Source: a virus
IMG/VR virus record: IMGVR_UViG_3300032294_000107
Coordinates: 1 to 25,022 of that record
Direction: 5' to 3' (one strand)
DNA: 25,022 nucleotides
The notes under the pieces were generated by a model that was not told the DNA's origin, ran no database searches, and worked only from the letters and a program-made list of their open reading frames with translations. Each line of letters begins with the position of its first letter. Position 1 is the first letter of the stretch. Below, piece after piece: positions 8,090-16,129 of the stretch. The position numbers were made by a program, and so were the translations under genes.

Positions 8090-10191
8090 CGACGACCATC
8101 CGCACGCATGTCAATACGGGCAGAACCCATCTGCCACGTCACACCCAAATCGGTGGACTCCACCTTCATGGCCATCTGACGCCCACGAATACGGGTGAAA
8201 ATCTGCCCAGTGAACTGCTCGACCGGCAGCACCGCAGTGCGCGTCACTGACGCAAAACTGTCGTTGGCCACCGAGTGGTTGGCGTTCGTCGCGGTGTTCA
8301 CCGAGTACCCAGAACCCGAGTTCTTCAAGGGCAGCAGGTACATCGTCACGTTGGGGTTTGCAGCCGTGGAGTTGGCGAACGTGATGTCGGGCAGCACGCG
8401 CCAGACGAACATGAAGTTGTGGCCATCGTCGAGGTCAAATTCAGATGACGTGATGTAGGACGTGATGGCGGCAGGAGTACCGTTCAGGTTGTCATCCAGC
8501 CCTTCCTCATGGTTCACGAGGTTGTTCACGTAGGTCGCAGCCAGCGGGTAGTTGCGCAGGCCCGAATCGAGCCATGCAGTGCGTGCCATCTGCCCGTAGT
8601 ACCAAATGTCCTCCATGTAGTTGTAGACCGCATAGCGATCCACCATGGTGGAGTTAGCCGAGCAATAGAACCACCAGATTTCGTGAAAGCCCTCGCTCGT
8701 GCCAGCGAACACCTGCGGGTACTGCGAAGTGTTGATGTCCTCAAAGATGTAACGGCGGATGTCGCAACGCAGGGCCTGCGTACGACCGTCGTACTTGTAG
8801 AACTTGTCCTTGCCCATCCAGTACGACACGCCATTGGCGAACGCCACGGCGTTCTGGCCAACCAATGAGATGTTGTCGCCCACCAACTGAGCGCCCCACA
8901 CAATCGGGGCACCAACGTACTGAAGCGAGTACAGGGCCGCATCCGTCCACACCAGAATTTCCTGACGGGACTGAATGGCCGTGATGATCTCAGAGCCCCG
9001 TGACAGCCGCAGGAAGCCTGCTTGGTTGGTCGATGCGGGAGTCCAGTTATACGGGTCTTCCTGATCGCACCAGCGGATCAACATGGGGTCAAACGTGGCC
9101 GAGCCGTAGTCGTTGCACCCGAAGGCGAACACAAAGCGGTTGATGTCCGAGATGAGCAGGTAGTTCTGCTCCAGCGGCACGTCCGTAGCCCCGCCAAAGT
9201 CATTGAGCAGGTATGCGTTGGATGAGATGCGACAGGTGCCGGTCGCAGCAACCGTGACTTGGATAAGCGCCCCATTCGGCGTCGCTGAGATGTTGAACGA
9301 GGTACCCGAGGGGTTGCGCACGTAGTAGGTTTGCCCGGCAGTGATGCCCGCAGGCATCGTAGCCCCAGACTCGGGGAAGAAGCGCAGCGGCGTGCCTTCA
9401 GGGTACTCAGCAGCGGTCGTGATCACGGTGGGGTTGGCCACCGTGGCAGAGAACGTGTTGGGGCTGAATCCCGAGGACGCATCCCAGTAGTAGATGCCAC
9501 CGCCGCGAGGGCCAAAGATCAGGTCTTCACCAAAGTTGCCTTGGCTCCACAGACGGATGGCGTCAGTGGACGGCTGGCCGATACCCCACGTGCCAGAGCC
9601 CCAAGGGCCTGCGCCCCATCCGACCAGCGGCACGACGAACGCCGGGCCGACGTTGATCTGGTAGACGGCTTGGACAGTACCACCCACGCCAGCCCCGCTG
9701 GCCGAAGCGTTGGTACCCACGTCGATGGTGTACTTGTTGGTGCCCGAGATGGTCAGTTCGTACTGGCCGTAGATAGTCACGCCGTTGACGGTCACCGAAG
9801 GGTAGAACGACACAAAGTCGCCGTCGATGTAGCCACCGTTGGCGTCGGTCACTTCCACGATTGGAGAGCCGCTGAAGGTCTCAAACGGATTGGTCAGCGT
9901 CACATGATCGCGGTATGGCGTGATGTCGTTGTACGCACCGCCCGACTCAAGATAGAACTTGAGGTTGGTGCCCACGCCGATCAGGTTCACAGAACCCAGC
10001 GTGACCCAGTTCCACAGCGAGCGGCAGATGCCAAGGAACGTAGTGCTCGAAATGCGCTGCCAGCCGCCGATCTTCTCGGGCGTGCCTTGACGGAAGCGAA
10101 TCTTGTCGCAGTCGTACCAGCCCCCTTCATTGGTGTACCGCGTGTTCTCGCGGTTGACCCCGGGCTTGAGCGCGATCTTCTTCAGTGGCAT
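8086..10191 (-). CDS. Large tail protein, probable nozzle / tail-tip component (701 aa)
   Basis: This 701-residue, Trp/Tyr-rich, beta-dominated protein has a conserved N-terminus: GVNRENTRYTNEGGWYDCDK followed by IRFRQGTPEKIGGW. Such proteins occur widely in late operons of environmental short-tailed phages. The body reads like a beta-propeller or nozzle. It has repeated SLWNWVTLGSVNLIGVGTN-type strands, several IWWFY/YYWD aromatic clusters, and a middle segment with FGCNDYGS and WCDQEDPYNW. P22 gp10 and T7 gp12 nozzle proteins are the functional analogues I have in mind. The assignment rests on size, strand content and position, not on a proven family match. It begins one base after the endolysin stop, with GAGG upstream. 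No transmembrane segment or enzyme motif is apparent. Confidence 0.75.
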   Translation of the reverse strand: MPLKKIALKPGVNRENTRYTNEGGWYDCDKIRFRQGTPEKIGGWQRISSTTFLGICRSLWNWVTLGSVNLIGVGTNLKFYLESGGAYNDITPYRDHVTLTNPFETFSGSPIVEVTDANGGYIDGDFVSFYPSVTVNGVTIYGQYELTISGTNKYTIDVGTNASASGAGVGGTVQAVYQINVGPAFVVPLVGWGAGPWGSGTWGIGQPSTDAIRLWSQGNFGEDLIFGPRGGGIYYWDASSGFSPNTFSATVANPTVITTAAEYPEGTPLRFFPESGATMPAGITAGQTYYVRNPSGTSFNISATPNGALIQVTVAATGTCRISSNAYLLNDFGGATDVPLEQNYLLISDINRFVFAFGCNDYGSATFDPMLIRWCDQEDPYNWTPASTNQAGFLRLSRGSEIITAIQSRQEILVWTDAALYSLQYVGAPIVWGAQLVGDNISLVGQNAVAFANGVSYWMGKDKFYKYDGRTQALRCDIRRYIFEDINTSQYPQVFAGTSEGFHEIWWFYCSANSTMVDRYAVYNYMEDIWYYGQMARTAWLDSGLRNYPLAATYVNNLVNHEEGLDDNLNGTPAAITSYITSSEFDLDDGHNFMFVWRVLPDITFANSTAANPNVTMYLLPLKNSGSGYSVNTATNANHSVANDSFASVTRTAVLPVEQFTGQIFTRIRGRQMAMKVESTDLGVTWQMGSARIDMRADGRR

Positions 10192-10192
10192 G

Positions 10193-10558
10193 TCAGGTCA
10201 CCCTCGCCCACTCAGGTTTGCCAACGCCTCGGCTGAAGTGCGGCGTATCCACCAACTTCTTACCGTTGCCACCCCAAGAGTTCAGGGGGTTCAACGACTC
10301 CCAGTACGCACCCAGCGGTGCGAGGGCGTTCTTGTCGTAGACCAACTTGCCGTCTTTGAAGAAGTTGAAGTCCACAGCGAGGCGCTTGAGGTGCAGCGAG
10401 TTCATCGTCTGGCTGCGCCCGGTCTTCATGTAGATTTCCTGCTGCTCAGGCGTGCGATACAACTCCCCTGCGGTCAGGGTAAAGCCAAGACTCGTGGCGT
10501 GCTGCACGAGTTTGCACATGTCCAGAAGGAATGCGGCTTGTTCGGCAACCATGCTCAT
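10193..10558 (-). CDS. Endolysin, M15-type L-alanyl-D-glutamate peptidase
   Basis: This 121-residue single-domain enzyme should cut the L-Ala-D-Glu peptide bond of peptidoglycan at lysis. Metal ligands of the VanY/M15 fold are all visible. His56 and Asp63 lie in SLHLKRLAVDFN (the S-x-H-x6-D motif) and His107 in DTPHF. Asp104 of that second motif is the expected catalytic base. The substrate-side ELYRTPEQQEIY stretch (residues 32-43) is also typical. Length matches compact phage M15 endolysins. There is no signal peptide or wall-binding domain, so it should need a holin. The adjacent upstream gene is a three-helix holin whose stop overlaps this ATG (ATGA). AGGAG lies six bases before the start. 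Confidence in function is high. Confidence 0.9.
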   Translation of the reverse strand: MSMVAEQAAFLLDMCKLVQHATSLGFTLTAGELYRTPEQQEIYMKTGRSQTMNSLHLKRLAVDFNFFKDGKLVYDKNALAPLGAYWESLNPLNSWGGNGKKLVDTPHFSRGVGKPEWARVT

Positions 10559-11061
10559 TTGTTGCTCCTCATCTCAGCGATCTTCTCAATGGTGCGGCCA
10601 CCGAAGTAGGCACCCATGATGAGCATGCCCCACTGCCCCAGCAGGGACACATAGGACTCGTTGGCGTTGTATCCGAACGCCGACATCATGGAGAACAGGA
10701 AGTACCCGGCGAAGATGGCAATCAGGCTCATGGGCCGCACGTTCTTGGACAGCCAAGAGTCGGAGGTCATGTCGGCCTTCCAGCGATCCGAGATGTTGTT
10801 GTTCTCGTTCTGGATGGCAGATGCGAACATCTGAAGTTCGTCGAGGCCGAGGCGCTTCTCCTCGATGCGCAAGCGCAGGAGTTCTTCCTCGTGATCCATC
10901 TCATACTGGCGGAGTTTGACGGTATCCTCGGCAGACAGCGGCTGGTCAAGTTTGACGCCGGTCTTCTCCTCGACCCAATCCTTGCCCTTGGCGAGGACGG
11001 CGTTGCCGATGAGAGAAAGCCCTTGCGTGAGGAGCGGTGCGAGTAACGCAGGAATCGGCAT
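10555..11061 (-). CDS. Three-transmembrane holin (GTA-type, 3TM family)
   Basis: The 168-residue membrane protein should permeabilise the inner membrane so that the endolysin reaches the wall. The layout is an N-terminal hydrophobic helix (residues ~4-24), a long charged helix (~45-85, EEELLRLRIEEKRLGLDELQ), then two further hydrophobic helices (~111-130 and ~138-155) and a basic tail. The signature WLSKNVRPMSLIAI and the LLGQWGMLIMGAYFGGRTIE end match the 'holin of 3TMs' family known from gene transfer agents and many phages. I prefer the ATG at 11061 over an in-frame GTG at 11067, because AGGAG is five bases upstream of the ATG and would overlap the GTG. It directly precedes the endolysin. 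Confidence 0.88.
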   Translation of the reverse strand: MPIPALLAPLLTQGLSLIGNAVLAKGKDWVEEKTGVKLDQPLSAEDTVKLRQYEMDHEEELLRLRIEEKRLGLDELQMFASAIQNENNNISDRWKADMTSDSWLSKNVRPMSLIAIFAGYFLFSMMSAFGYNANESYVSLLGQWGMLIMGAYFGGRTIEKIAEMRSNK

Positions 11062-11063
11062 GG

Positions 11064-11480
11064 TCACTCCTTTGAGGTGGTCACGATGTCGTCGCCCTTG
11101 GTCACGGTGACGCGCCCTTCGGTCACGTCCACCTTCATGGGCGGCTCTTTGCGGTCGAGTTTGTCGAGGCGTTCGATCAAGTTCTTGATCACCTCAAACT
11201 CAGGTTTTTCTTGCTTGGGCGTCGCTCCCGCGATCCCGTTGAGCATGCTGATGAGGGCGGTGAGTGCTGCACCCAGTAGCCCCATCACGGCGGCGATTTT
11301 TTCGTTCTCCAGAACGACGGAGGCCGTCACCCCAATCACCACGATGAGTGTGATGTAGAACAGGCCGTGCTTCCCGATTGCCTTACCTGCCACCTCCTTA
11401 GCGGGGGCGTTGGCTTCAAGCCGCTGAATTTCAGTCTTGGCTTGAAGTTTGAGTAGTTCAATTTCGGTCGGCTCGGCCAT
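11064..11480 (-). CDS. Small two-helix membrane protein of the lysis cassette
   Basis: This 138-residue protein has a charged N-terminal coiled coil (residues ~5-30, ELLKLQAKTEIQRLEA) and two hydrophobic segments: ~40-57 (LFYITLIVVIGVTASVVL) and ~62-82 (IAAVMGLLGAALTALISML). The cytoplasmic-type tail has IKNLIERLDKLDRKEPPM and a Thr/Val-rich end. Start choice: the ATG at 11480 has AGGAG six bases upstream, whereas an in-frame ATG at 11486 lies directly against that same AGGAG. It sits just upstream of the three-helix holin, so a second holin, antiholin or holin regulator is possible. I do not recognise a named family, so the role is inferred only from topology and position. Confidence 0.75.
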   Translation of the reverse strand: MAEPTEIELLKLQAKTEIQRLEANAPAKEVAGKAIGKHGLFYITLIVVIGVTASVVLENEKIAAVMGLLGAALTALISMLNGIAGATPKQEKPEFEVIKNLIERLDKLDRKEPPMKVDVTEGRVTVTKGDDIVTTSKE

Positions 11481-11489
11481 GCTCATCTC

Positions 11490-11702
11490 CTATGCAACGC
11501 CCCCAAACAGTGGAGGCAACGTCGTGACTTGGATCGCCACGCTCTGCTTGAGATTCAATGGCTTCCCGCAGTCAGCGCATGTGTCAGCCTCAAGTTCAGC
11601 AGCGTCCAAGTCATACCCACAATGGGCGCAAACGGCTTCAACTTCGTGAGCCGGTTCAATCGTGCCATCAGGCAGCGTCTTGGGCGGGTGCGCTTGCTTC
11701 AT
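11490..11702 (-). CDS. Small zinc-ribbon-like protein (70 aa)
   Basis: The protein has 70 residues. Cys25-x2-Cys28 (CAHCGYD) and Cys42-x2-Cys45 (CADCGKP), separated by an acidic helix, make a compact C4 zinc-ribbon pattern. The C-terminus (AIQVTTLPPLFGG) is hydrophobic but too short and Pro-rich for a membrane helix. The start overlaps the end of the upstream gene by 35 bases in another frame. A weak GGATGTGAAG precedes it. The Cys spacing supports metal binding; everything else is unknown. It could be a small regulator or virion assembly factor. It lies between the tail appendage genes and the membrane proteins of the lysis cassette, with no recognisable partner. Confidence 0.65.
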   Translation of the reverse strand: MKQAHPPKTLPDGTIEPAHEVEAVCAHCGYDLDAAELEADTCADCGKPLNLKQSVAIQVTTLPPLFGGVA

Positions 11703-11862
11703 TCTTCACATCCGGTACGGGCAGTTGCGGAATGGCTTGCTCACGGATCGCCTGCACAAGGTCGGCTACCTGCTCAAACGGCATCTTGCCCAGTGCGCTC
11801 ATGATGAAGTTCACGGCGGGCAGGGGCAGTTTGAGGGTGATGTTCACGTTCTGATCGTTCAT
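11668..11862 (-). CDS. Small conserved phage protein of unknown function (64 aa)
   Basis: This 64-residue protein starts at an ATG with GGAGT five bases upstream, and it is the first gene after a possible terminator hairpin. The sequence opens with a short strand (VNITLKLPLPAVNFIMSALG) and continues into an amphipathic helix (PFEQVADLVQAIREQAIPQL) with an Ala-rich tail. I have seen similar 'strand, then ALGK.PF..V..L...IR.Q' small proteins near tail fibre genes of environmental phages, without function. The amphipathic pattern suggests a small dimeric helical protein. It overlaps the next gene by 35 bases. Gene status is well supported by the ribosome binding site and conserved pattern; the role is not assignable. 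Confidence 0.65.
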   Translation of the reverse strand: MNDQNVNITLKLPLPAVNFIMSALGKMPFEQVADLVQAIREQAIPQLPVPDVKNEASAPAQDAA

Positions 11863-11872
11863 GGATTACTCC

Positions 11873-11903
11873 AAAAATGCAGCCGCTGGAATCGGGCAGC
11901 GGC
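11873..11903 (-). terminator. Possible Rho-independent terminator between tail and lysis genes
   Basis: On the minus strand a 7-base-pair GC-rich stem (GCCGCTG / CAGCGGC at 11882-11903, 8-base loop) is followed after TGCA by TTTTT. It lies in the 56-base gap between the DUF7936-type gene and the 64-residue gene. The U-run is short and four bases off the stem, so it may be only partial or may serve as an mRNA-stabilising hairpin. Confidence 0.45.
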
Positions 11904-11918
11904 GAAACCCGTCAAACA

Positions 11919-12263
11919 TTATGCAGCAGGAGCGGCCCACGGCAAAGGGGGTTGAATCACAGGCGGGTTGATTTGGTTGTCAATCTGCGCTTGCACGCTG
12001 GCTTCGGTTGCGGCCTTGTCTACGCCATTGGCCCAGCACCAGCCCAGCACCTGATCTTGAGTCAGTTGGTCGTAGGGCGTGAAGGGCTCACCAGAGGTGT
12101 AAGTGAACGAGCAGGTGCCATAAGAAGTGCCTACGTACTCCACGCTGTTTGCGGTCTGAGCGCCGTTGCAGCGCCAGCCAGCGGTGATCACCGTCTCAGG
12201 TGGGTTTGCGGTTGTAGGAGTGGTTTGCATCCACTCGATGATCCAAGTGATTTGTGCGGTCAT
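11919..12263 (-). CDS. DUF7936-type tail-associated protein
   Basis: This 114-residue protein lies directly downstream of the tail fibre. The N-terminus ITWIIEWMQTTP is followed by beta-rich sequence (ETVITAGWRCNGAQ, YGTCSFTYTSGEPFTPYDQL), then an LTQDQVLGWCWANG segment and an Ala/Gln helix ending INPPVIQPPLPW. The order 'W.I..M...P', 'V....W', 'F.PY..LT.DQV.GW', 'I..Q..P....PPLPW' is what I know from the DUF7936-like small proteins found beside tail fibres in many marine and freshwater phages. Function is unproven; chaperoning or capping of fibres is a plausible guess from position. Two paired cysteines (CNG, GTC) are present. AAGGA lies upstream of the ATG. Confidence 0.75.
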   Translation of the reverse strand: MTAQITWIIEWMQTTPTTANPPETVITAGWRCNGAQTANSVEYVGTSYGTCSFTYTSGEPFTPYDQLTQDQVLGWCWANGVDKAATEASVQAQIDNQINPPVIQPPLPWAAPAA

Positions 12264-12281
12264 GATTTTTCCTTTCAGTGA

Positions 12282-15200
12282 TTAAAGATTTGCGGCATCC
12301 AAGCGCGCCTTGAGTGATTCAATGATTGCTTGCTGTTCTTGCATGGCCTTGACCAGCATAGGAACAAACACGCTGTACTTTACATTTTTTGTGGTTGTAC
12401 CTGCCATTTCCTCGCCGTTGATAACATCAGGGCTTTCGTAAATCATTCCGGGGAAGATTTCTTCCAACTCTTGCGCAATAACACCCAACTTATCGGGCGC
12501 AGATTTGGCATCAGCTTTCAGCGAGTATTTGATAATACGGACTCGGCACAGGTCTTCAAGATACCCACGGGCATCCTCAATGTTCTCTTTAATTTTGATG
12601 TCGGAGATCGTCCCATATGTGCCCGTTACGTTAAAACAAGAACCGCCTTGAGTGACGTTAAACCTTGGGCCTACCAACGTCGAGCCAGAGCCTGAATAGA
12701 CAGTAAATGCGTTAGCGGCATTTCCACCAATACCACCAAACCCGTCACCACCACCACCACCAGTACGCTCCAACAACAACTGAACATCAGCACCGCTTTC
12801 TCTAAAACAGTTATAGCCTGCGACCGGGGTTGTCGTAGTCCCCACCAGCAAGTTACCGTTGGTGTCAATACGTACGACCTCAGCATTGCCCACTTGGAAG
12901 ATGTGGTTGTTGCTGCTGGCGCTATAAGTTGCGTTGTATGTGATTCCACTTGATGTCTGTGTAAGGATCAGCCGCTTGTTGTCCCCAGTGGATGTCTCAT
13001 AGATTTGCAAGCCGATACCCGCAGCGCCGTACATGTCCAACTTGTACGCTGGTGCAAGCACACCAAGACCAAGGTTGCCACTGGGATTAAGCAGCATTTG
13101 CGCATTGCCGCTTGCCGCGTTTGTGCGGAAACCCATAGCACCAGTAGCGTTGGAAAATAAGATACCGTTTGTGCCGCCAATGTCTTGACTACCCTGCTGA
13201 CTTTGGATCAGCAAGTTGCCTTGGTTGGTCTGCTGGAAACGAGCAAGGTCTGCCGTTGCTCCATCAGCCCCAAGAGTGTGAATAAGAGCGTTAGGCGAAC
13301 CCGTCCTAATACCAAGGTTGCCTGCGGTTGTGAGTCGCATTTTCTCGGTTCGAGCGCTATTGTTGCCAGTGGCAAAAATAGTTTGGAAAGCGGCGATATA
13401 GCCATCACCTCCCGCTGTTGTGTACATAACAAGTTGCGTTCCCGGATCACTGCCGCCGCCAGCACGAACGTAACCGCTATCTACGTTAAGGTATCCAGTC
13501 CCAGCAATATCGACGTTGCCCGTTGAGCCAATCGTCATCCGTGTAGTACCAACAGTCTGAAGTTGCAGACTTTGGGCGCTCTGGTTTGCACCGATGAACG
13601 CTTGGCCACCAGAAGTCACACCCATCTCAAGGCGCTTGCTTCCACCTGTCGTCGTCTCCTCAATGCGAATAGTTGGGGCAGCGGCGTTGACTTGTAGGGC
13701 TGTGGCCGGGCTACCCGTGCCAATACCGACAAGGCCAGTCGGCGAGATTCTCATCCGCTCGGTCGGAGTAGTTCCGTCACTGCCGTTATAAAAAACAATC
13801 GAGTTATTTGTTCCCAAAGCAACAATATCAAATTGATTGTTGCTAGTACCAATGCCGTGGTACGAGGTCGCTGAACCGTTGGCGTATGTCACTACGGACG
13901 GATTAGCCGCCGATGCAGAAATCACTGAAGTGATAATTCGATTCGAGAACCCAGTGGGCGTGGTTGTAGTACCTACCAGCAGATTGCCGTTTGGGGTAAC
14001 CCGTGCCCGCTCCACCGAAGCACTTGGCGAAGAACCAGACGATCCTCCGGGGGCTGTGAAGATTGCGACATAACTGCTGCCAGTGCCGCCACCATCGCCA
14101 CCTTTCAGCAGCAGGTTGGAGCCGGGCTGGTTAGTACCAGCAGCGTCTGAAGCCTTGACGACGCCGCTGCCGTTGCCGCCAACTGGGCCAACTACAAAGT
14201 CACCGCCCGATGTAAATCGCCCGCGCTCGACCCACGAACTGGATGTATATGTCGCAAAAAGCAGGTCGTTCGTAACGGAACCGCCCGGAATAGCATTACC
14301 AATCGAACTTGCCGCCGTGGCAGCGGCATCTTTCCAGAACTGAATGACAGCGCCAGATGCGGTGGTGTTCAACCTCAGTTCAGTCGTGCCGACGAGATGC
14401 ACCTTGGCCTGAGGCGTATTTGTGCCGAGGCCCAGCCCCGTGAGGTCGAGCCGCATCTGCTCGGCAGGTGTAGAACCGATACCCCAAATGAAAGCGCCGC
14501 TCGCGTTTTGCACGTTCTGCACCATCCGTGTAGCAGCAGTGCTTAAAAACGGAACGCCTGCTCCAATCGTGCCAAACGTACCAGCGGCAGAACCAAACAC
14601 ACCAAGACCAATAGATGTCCCAGCGTCGTTACTTGCCGTGAGGTTAAAAACCTGTGCCGTAGACGAAGTGGTTTTGAAATTACCCGAAGCAGACGCTGAC
14701 GCGCTTGCGGTCAGCGTCGTCCCATCAAACGTCAGCGCAGACCCCGCAGTAGCCTGTTTGCTACCGTTGAGGTACACCACACCGTTCGCAGTGCCACCAG
14801 AGAAGACCACACCCGAAGTGACCGACAGCGAATTGACCGTAAGGGTCGTGCCGTCAAAGGTCATGTCGGCGTCGTCAGTAAACTGTCCACCCGTGGTCAG
14901 GTAGGGGACGCGACCAGAAGTGCCGTTGCTCCAAACAAGTTTGGGTACGCTCACAGAGCCCGTTCCGTTCGGGGTCAGCGTAATGTTGCCGTTCGTGCCC
15001 TGAGCGATCTGGATGGTGCCGCTGTTGGTACCCCCGTTGGTCGTCAGGTTCAGGTTGCCCGTACCGTTGGTGGTCAGGGTCACGTCGGTGTTGGCGTCGC
15101 CAATTCGCACCGTGTCAGCATCGAGTTGCACGTCGCCCGTGCCGTCAGGGACGATGGCGATGTTGCCGTTGGCCCCATTGTTGATGGTGATCGTGCCCGA

Positions 15201-16118
15201 CGTGGTTCCACTGTTGGTGGACAGAATCAGGTTGGCTGCGCCACCAGTCGTCACAGTCAGCGCACCAGCGCCGTTGGAGGTCAGGGTCACCGCAGCGGCG
15301 GAGTCGCCCACACGCACCGTGTCGGCGTCCAGTTGCACATCGCCAGTCCCGTTGGGAGCGATGACGACGTTGCCGTTGGTGTCGGTCGAGGACAGGGTGT
15401 TGCCGTCAAGCCGCAGGTTGTCCACGTTGATGATGGTGGCCGCAGTCGATGCGCCAATCGACACGCCGTCGATGGTGCCGCCGTTGATGTCCACCAAGGC
15501 GAGGTACGCAGTACCGTCGATGTAGACATCTTTCCACGAGTTGGCCGTAGAGCCCAGATCACGAGCGTTGTCCGTCGATGGCAGCAGGTCAGTGTTGAAC
15601 CGTGCCGTGGCGGTGATGGTGTCCGAAGTGGCGTTGCCCAGCGTGGTGTTGCCGTTGATCGTGGCGTTGCCGTCCACGGTCAGGTTGCCGGTGACTCGGC
15701 CATCAACGATGGTGGTCACACAGGCATTGACGTTGGTGCCGTCGCAGAACAGGAACGCGGTGTTGCCAGAGGCCACAGCCACGCCAGTACCAGCAGAGGT
15801 CTTCAGCGTGATGGCGTACGAGGTGTCGTTCTTGAGGACGTAGAGTTTGCTGGAGGCCGGGCAGACGATCTCGCCTGCGGCAGTGAGGCCCGCGCCGTTC
15901 TGGGCAACCAGCATGGCACAACGCGATTCAGAGGTCGTGCCGTTGGCCGTGGTCAGGGTATGAGAGTTCCCCGTCCAAGTACTGATGGTGGCAAGACCAG
16001 CGATGGCCTGCTCGACCATCGACGTGATGTTGTCGTTTACGACATCCCCCCACGTGCCCGACAACTCGCCGGTAACCGGCAGGGCCAGTTTGAGGATTGG
16101 AGTGTACTGAGTAGTCAT
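12282..16118 (-). CDS. Tail fibre with C-terminal peptidase S74 chaperone domain (1278 aa)
   Basis: A likely receptor-binding fibre. The N-terminal ~45 residues (LALPVTGELSGTWGDVVNDN) match a virion-attachment segment common in environmental phage fibres. A beta-rich shaft follows, with DLGSTANSWKDVYIDGTAYL (a typical fibre motif), then copies of GTGDVQLDADTVR spaced 69 residues apart and GTITINNGANGN-type units. The distal part carries many MRI/MRL..G..GIGT repeats and two GNLLVGTTTTP copies. The last 107 residues are an intramolecular chaperone (S74): SDIKIKENIED with Ser1172 as the expected self-cleavage residue, LGVIAQELEEIFPGM, and a terminal coiled coil. The chaperone should trimerise the fibre and cut itself off. 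GC drops from about 63% in the 5' half to about 40-48% in sampled rows of the 3' half, suggesting exchange of the receptor-binding part. Confidence 0.9.
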   Translation of the reverse strand: MTTQYTPILKLALPVTGELSGTWGDVVNDNITSMVEQAIAGLATISTWTGNSHTLTTANGTTSESRCAMLVAQNGAGLTAAGEIVCPASSKLYVLKNDTSYAITLKTSAGTGVAVASGNTAFLFCDGTNVNACVTTIVDGRVTGNLTVDGNATINGNTTLGNATSDTITATARFNTDLLPSTDNARDLGSTANSWKDVYIDGTAYLALVDINGGTIDGVSIGASTAATIINVDNLRLDGNTLSSTDTNGNVVIAPNGTGDVQLDADTVRVGDSAAAVTLTSNGAGALTVTTGGAANLILSTNSGTTSGTITINNGANGNIAIVPDGTGDVQLDADTVRIGDANTDVTLTTNGTGNLNLTTNGGTNSGTIQIAQGTNGNITLTPNGTGSVSVPKLVWSNGTSGRVPYLTTGGQFTDDADMTFDGTTLTVNSLSVTSGVVFSGGTANGVVYLNGSKQATAGSALTFDGTTLTASASASASGNFKTTSSTAQVFNLTASNDAGTSIGLGVFGSAAGTFGTIGAGVPFLSTAATRMVQNVQNASGAFIWGIGSTPAEQMRLDLTGLGLGTNTPQAKVHLVGTTELRLNTTASGAVIQFWKDAAATAASSIGNAIPGGSVTNDLLFATYTSSSWVERGRFTSGGDFVVGPVGGNGSGVVKASDAAGTNQPGSNLLLKGGDGGGTGSSYVAIFTAPGGSSGSSPSASVERARVTPNGNLLVGTTTTPTGFSNRIITSVISASAANPSVVTYANGSATSYHGIGTSNNQFDIVALGTNNSIVFYNGSDGTTPTERMRISPTGLVGIGTGSPATALQVNAAAPTIRIEETTTGGSKRLEMGVTSGGQAFIGANQSAQSLQLQTVGTTRMTIGSTGNVDIAGTGYLNVDSGYVRAGGGSDPGTQLVMYTTAGGDGYIAAFQTIFATGNNSARTEKMRLTTAGNLGIRTGSPNALIHTLGADGATADLARFQQTNQGNLLIQSQQGSQDIGGTNGILFSNATGAMGFRTNAASGNAQMLLNPSGNLGLGVLAPAYKLDMYGAAGIGLQIYETSTGDNKRLILTQTSSGITYNATYSASSNNHIFQVGNAEVVRIDTNGNLLVGTTTTPVAGYNCFRESGADVQLLLERTGGGGGDGFGGIGGNAANAFTVYSGSGSTLVGPRFNVTQGGSCFNVTGTYGTISDIKIKENIEDARGYLEDLCRVRIIKYSLKADAKSAPDKLGVIAQELEEIFPGMIYESPDVINGEEMAGTTTKNVKYSVFVPMLVKAMQEQQAIIESLKARLDAANL
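12285..12605 (-). other. Peptidase S74 intramolecular chaperone domain
   Basis: Residues 1172-1278 of the fibre. The domain begins with Ser1172-Asp followed by a Lys-rich KIKENIED helix, as in endosialidase-type chaperones, where cleavage occurs just before the Ser. GVIAQELEEIFP is the conserved core. The C-terminal QEQQAIIESLKARLD forms the closing coiled coil. Cleavage would release a 107-residue fragment of about 12 kDa. Presence of the motif is seen in the sequence; actual cleavage is inferred. Confidence 0.85.
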
Positions 16119-16129
16119 CTACTGTCCTT

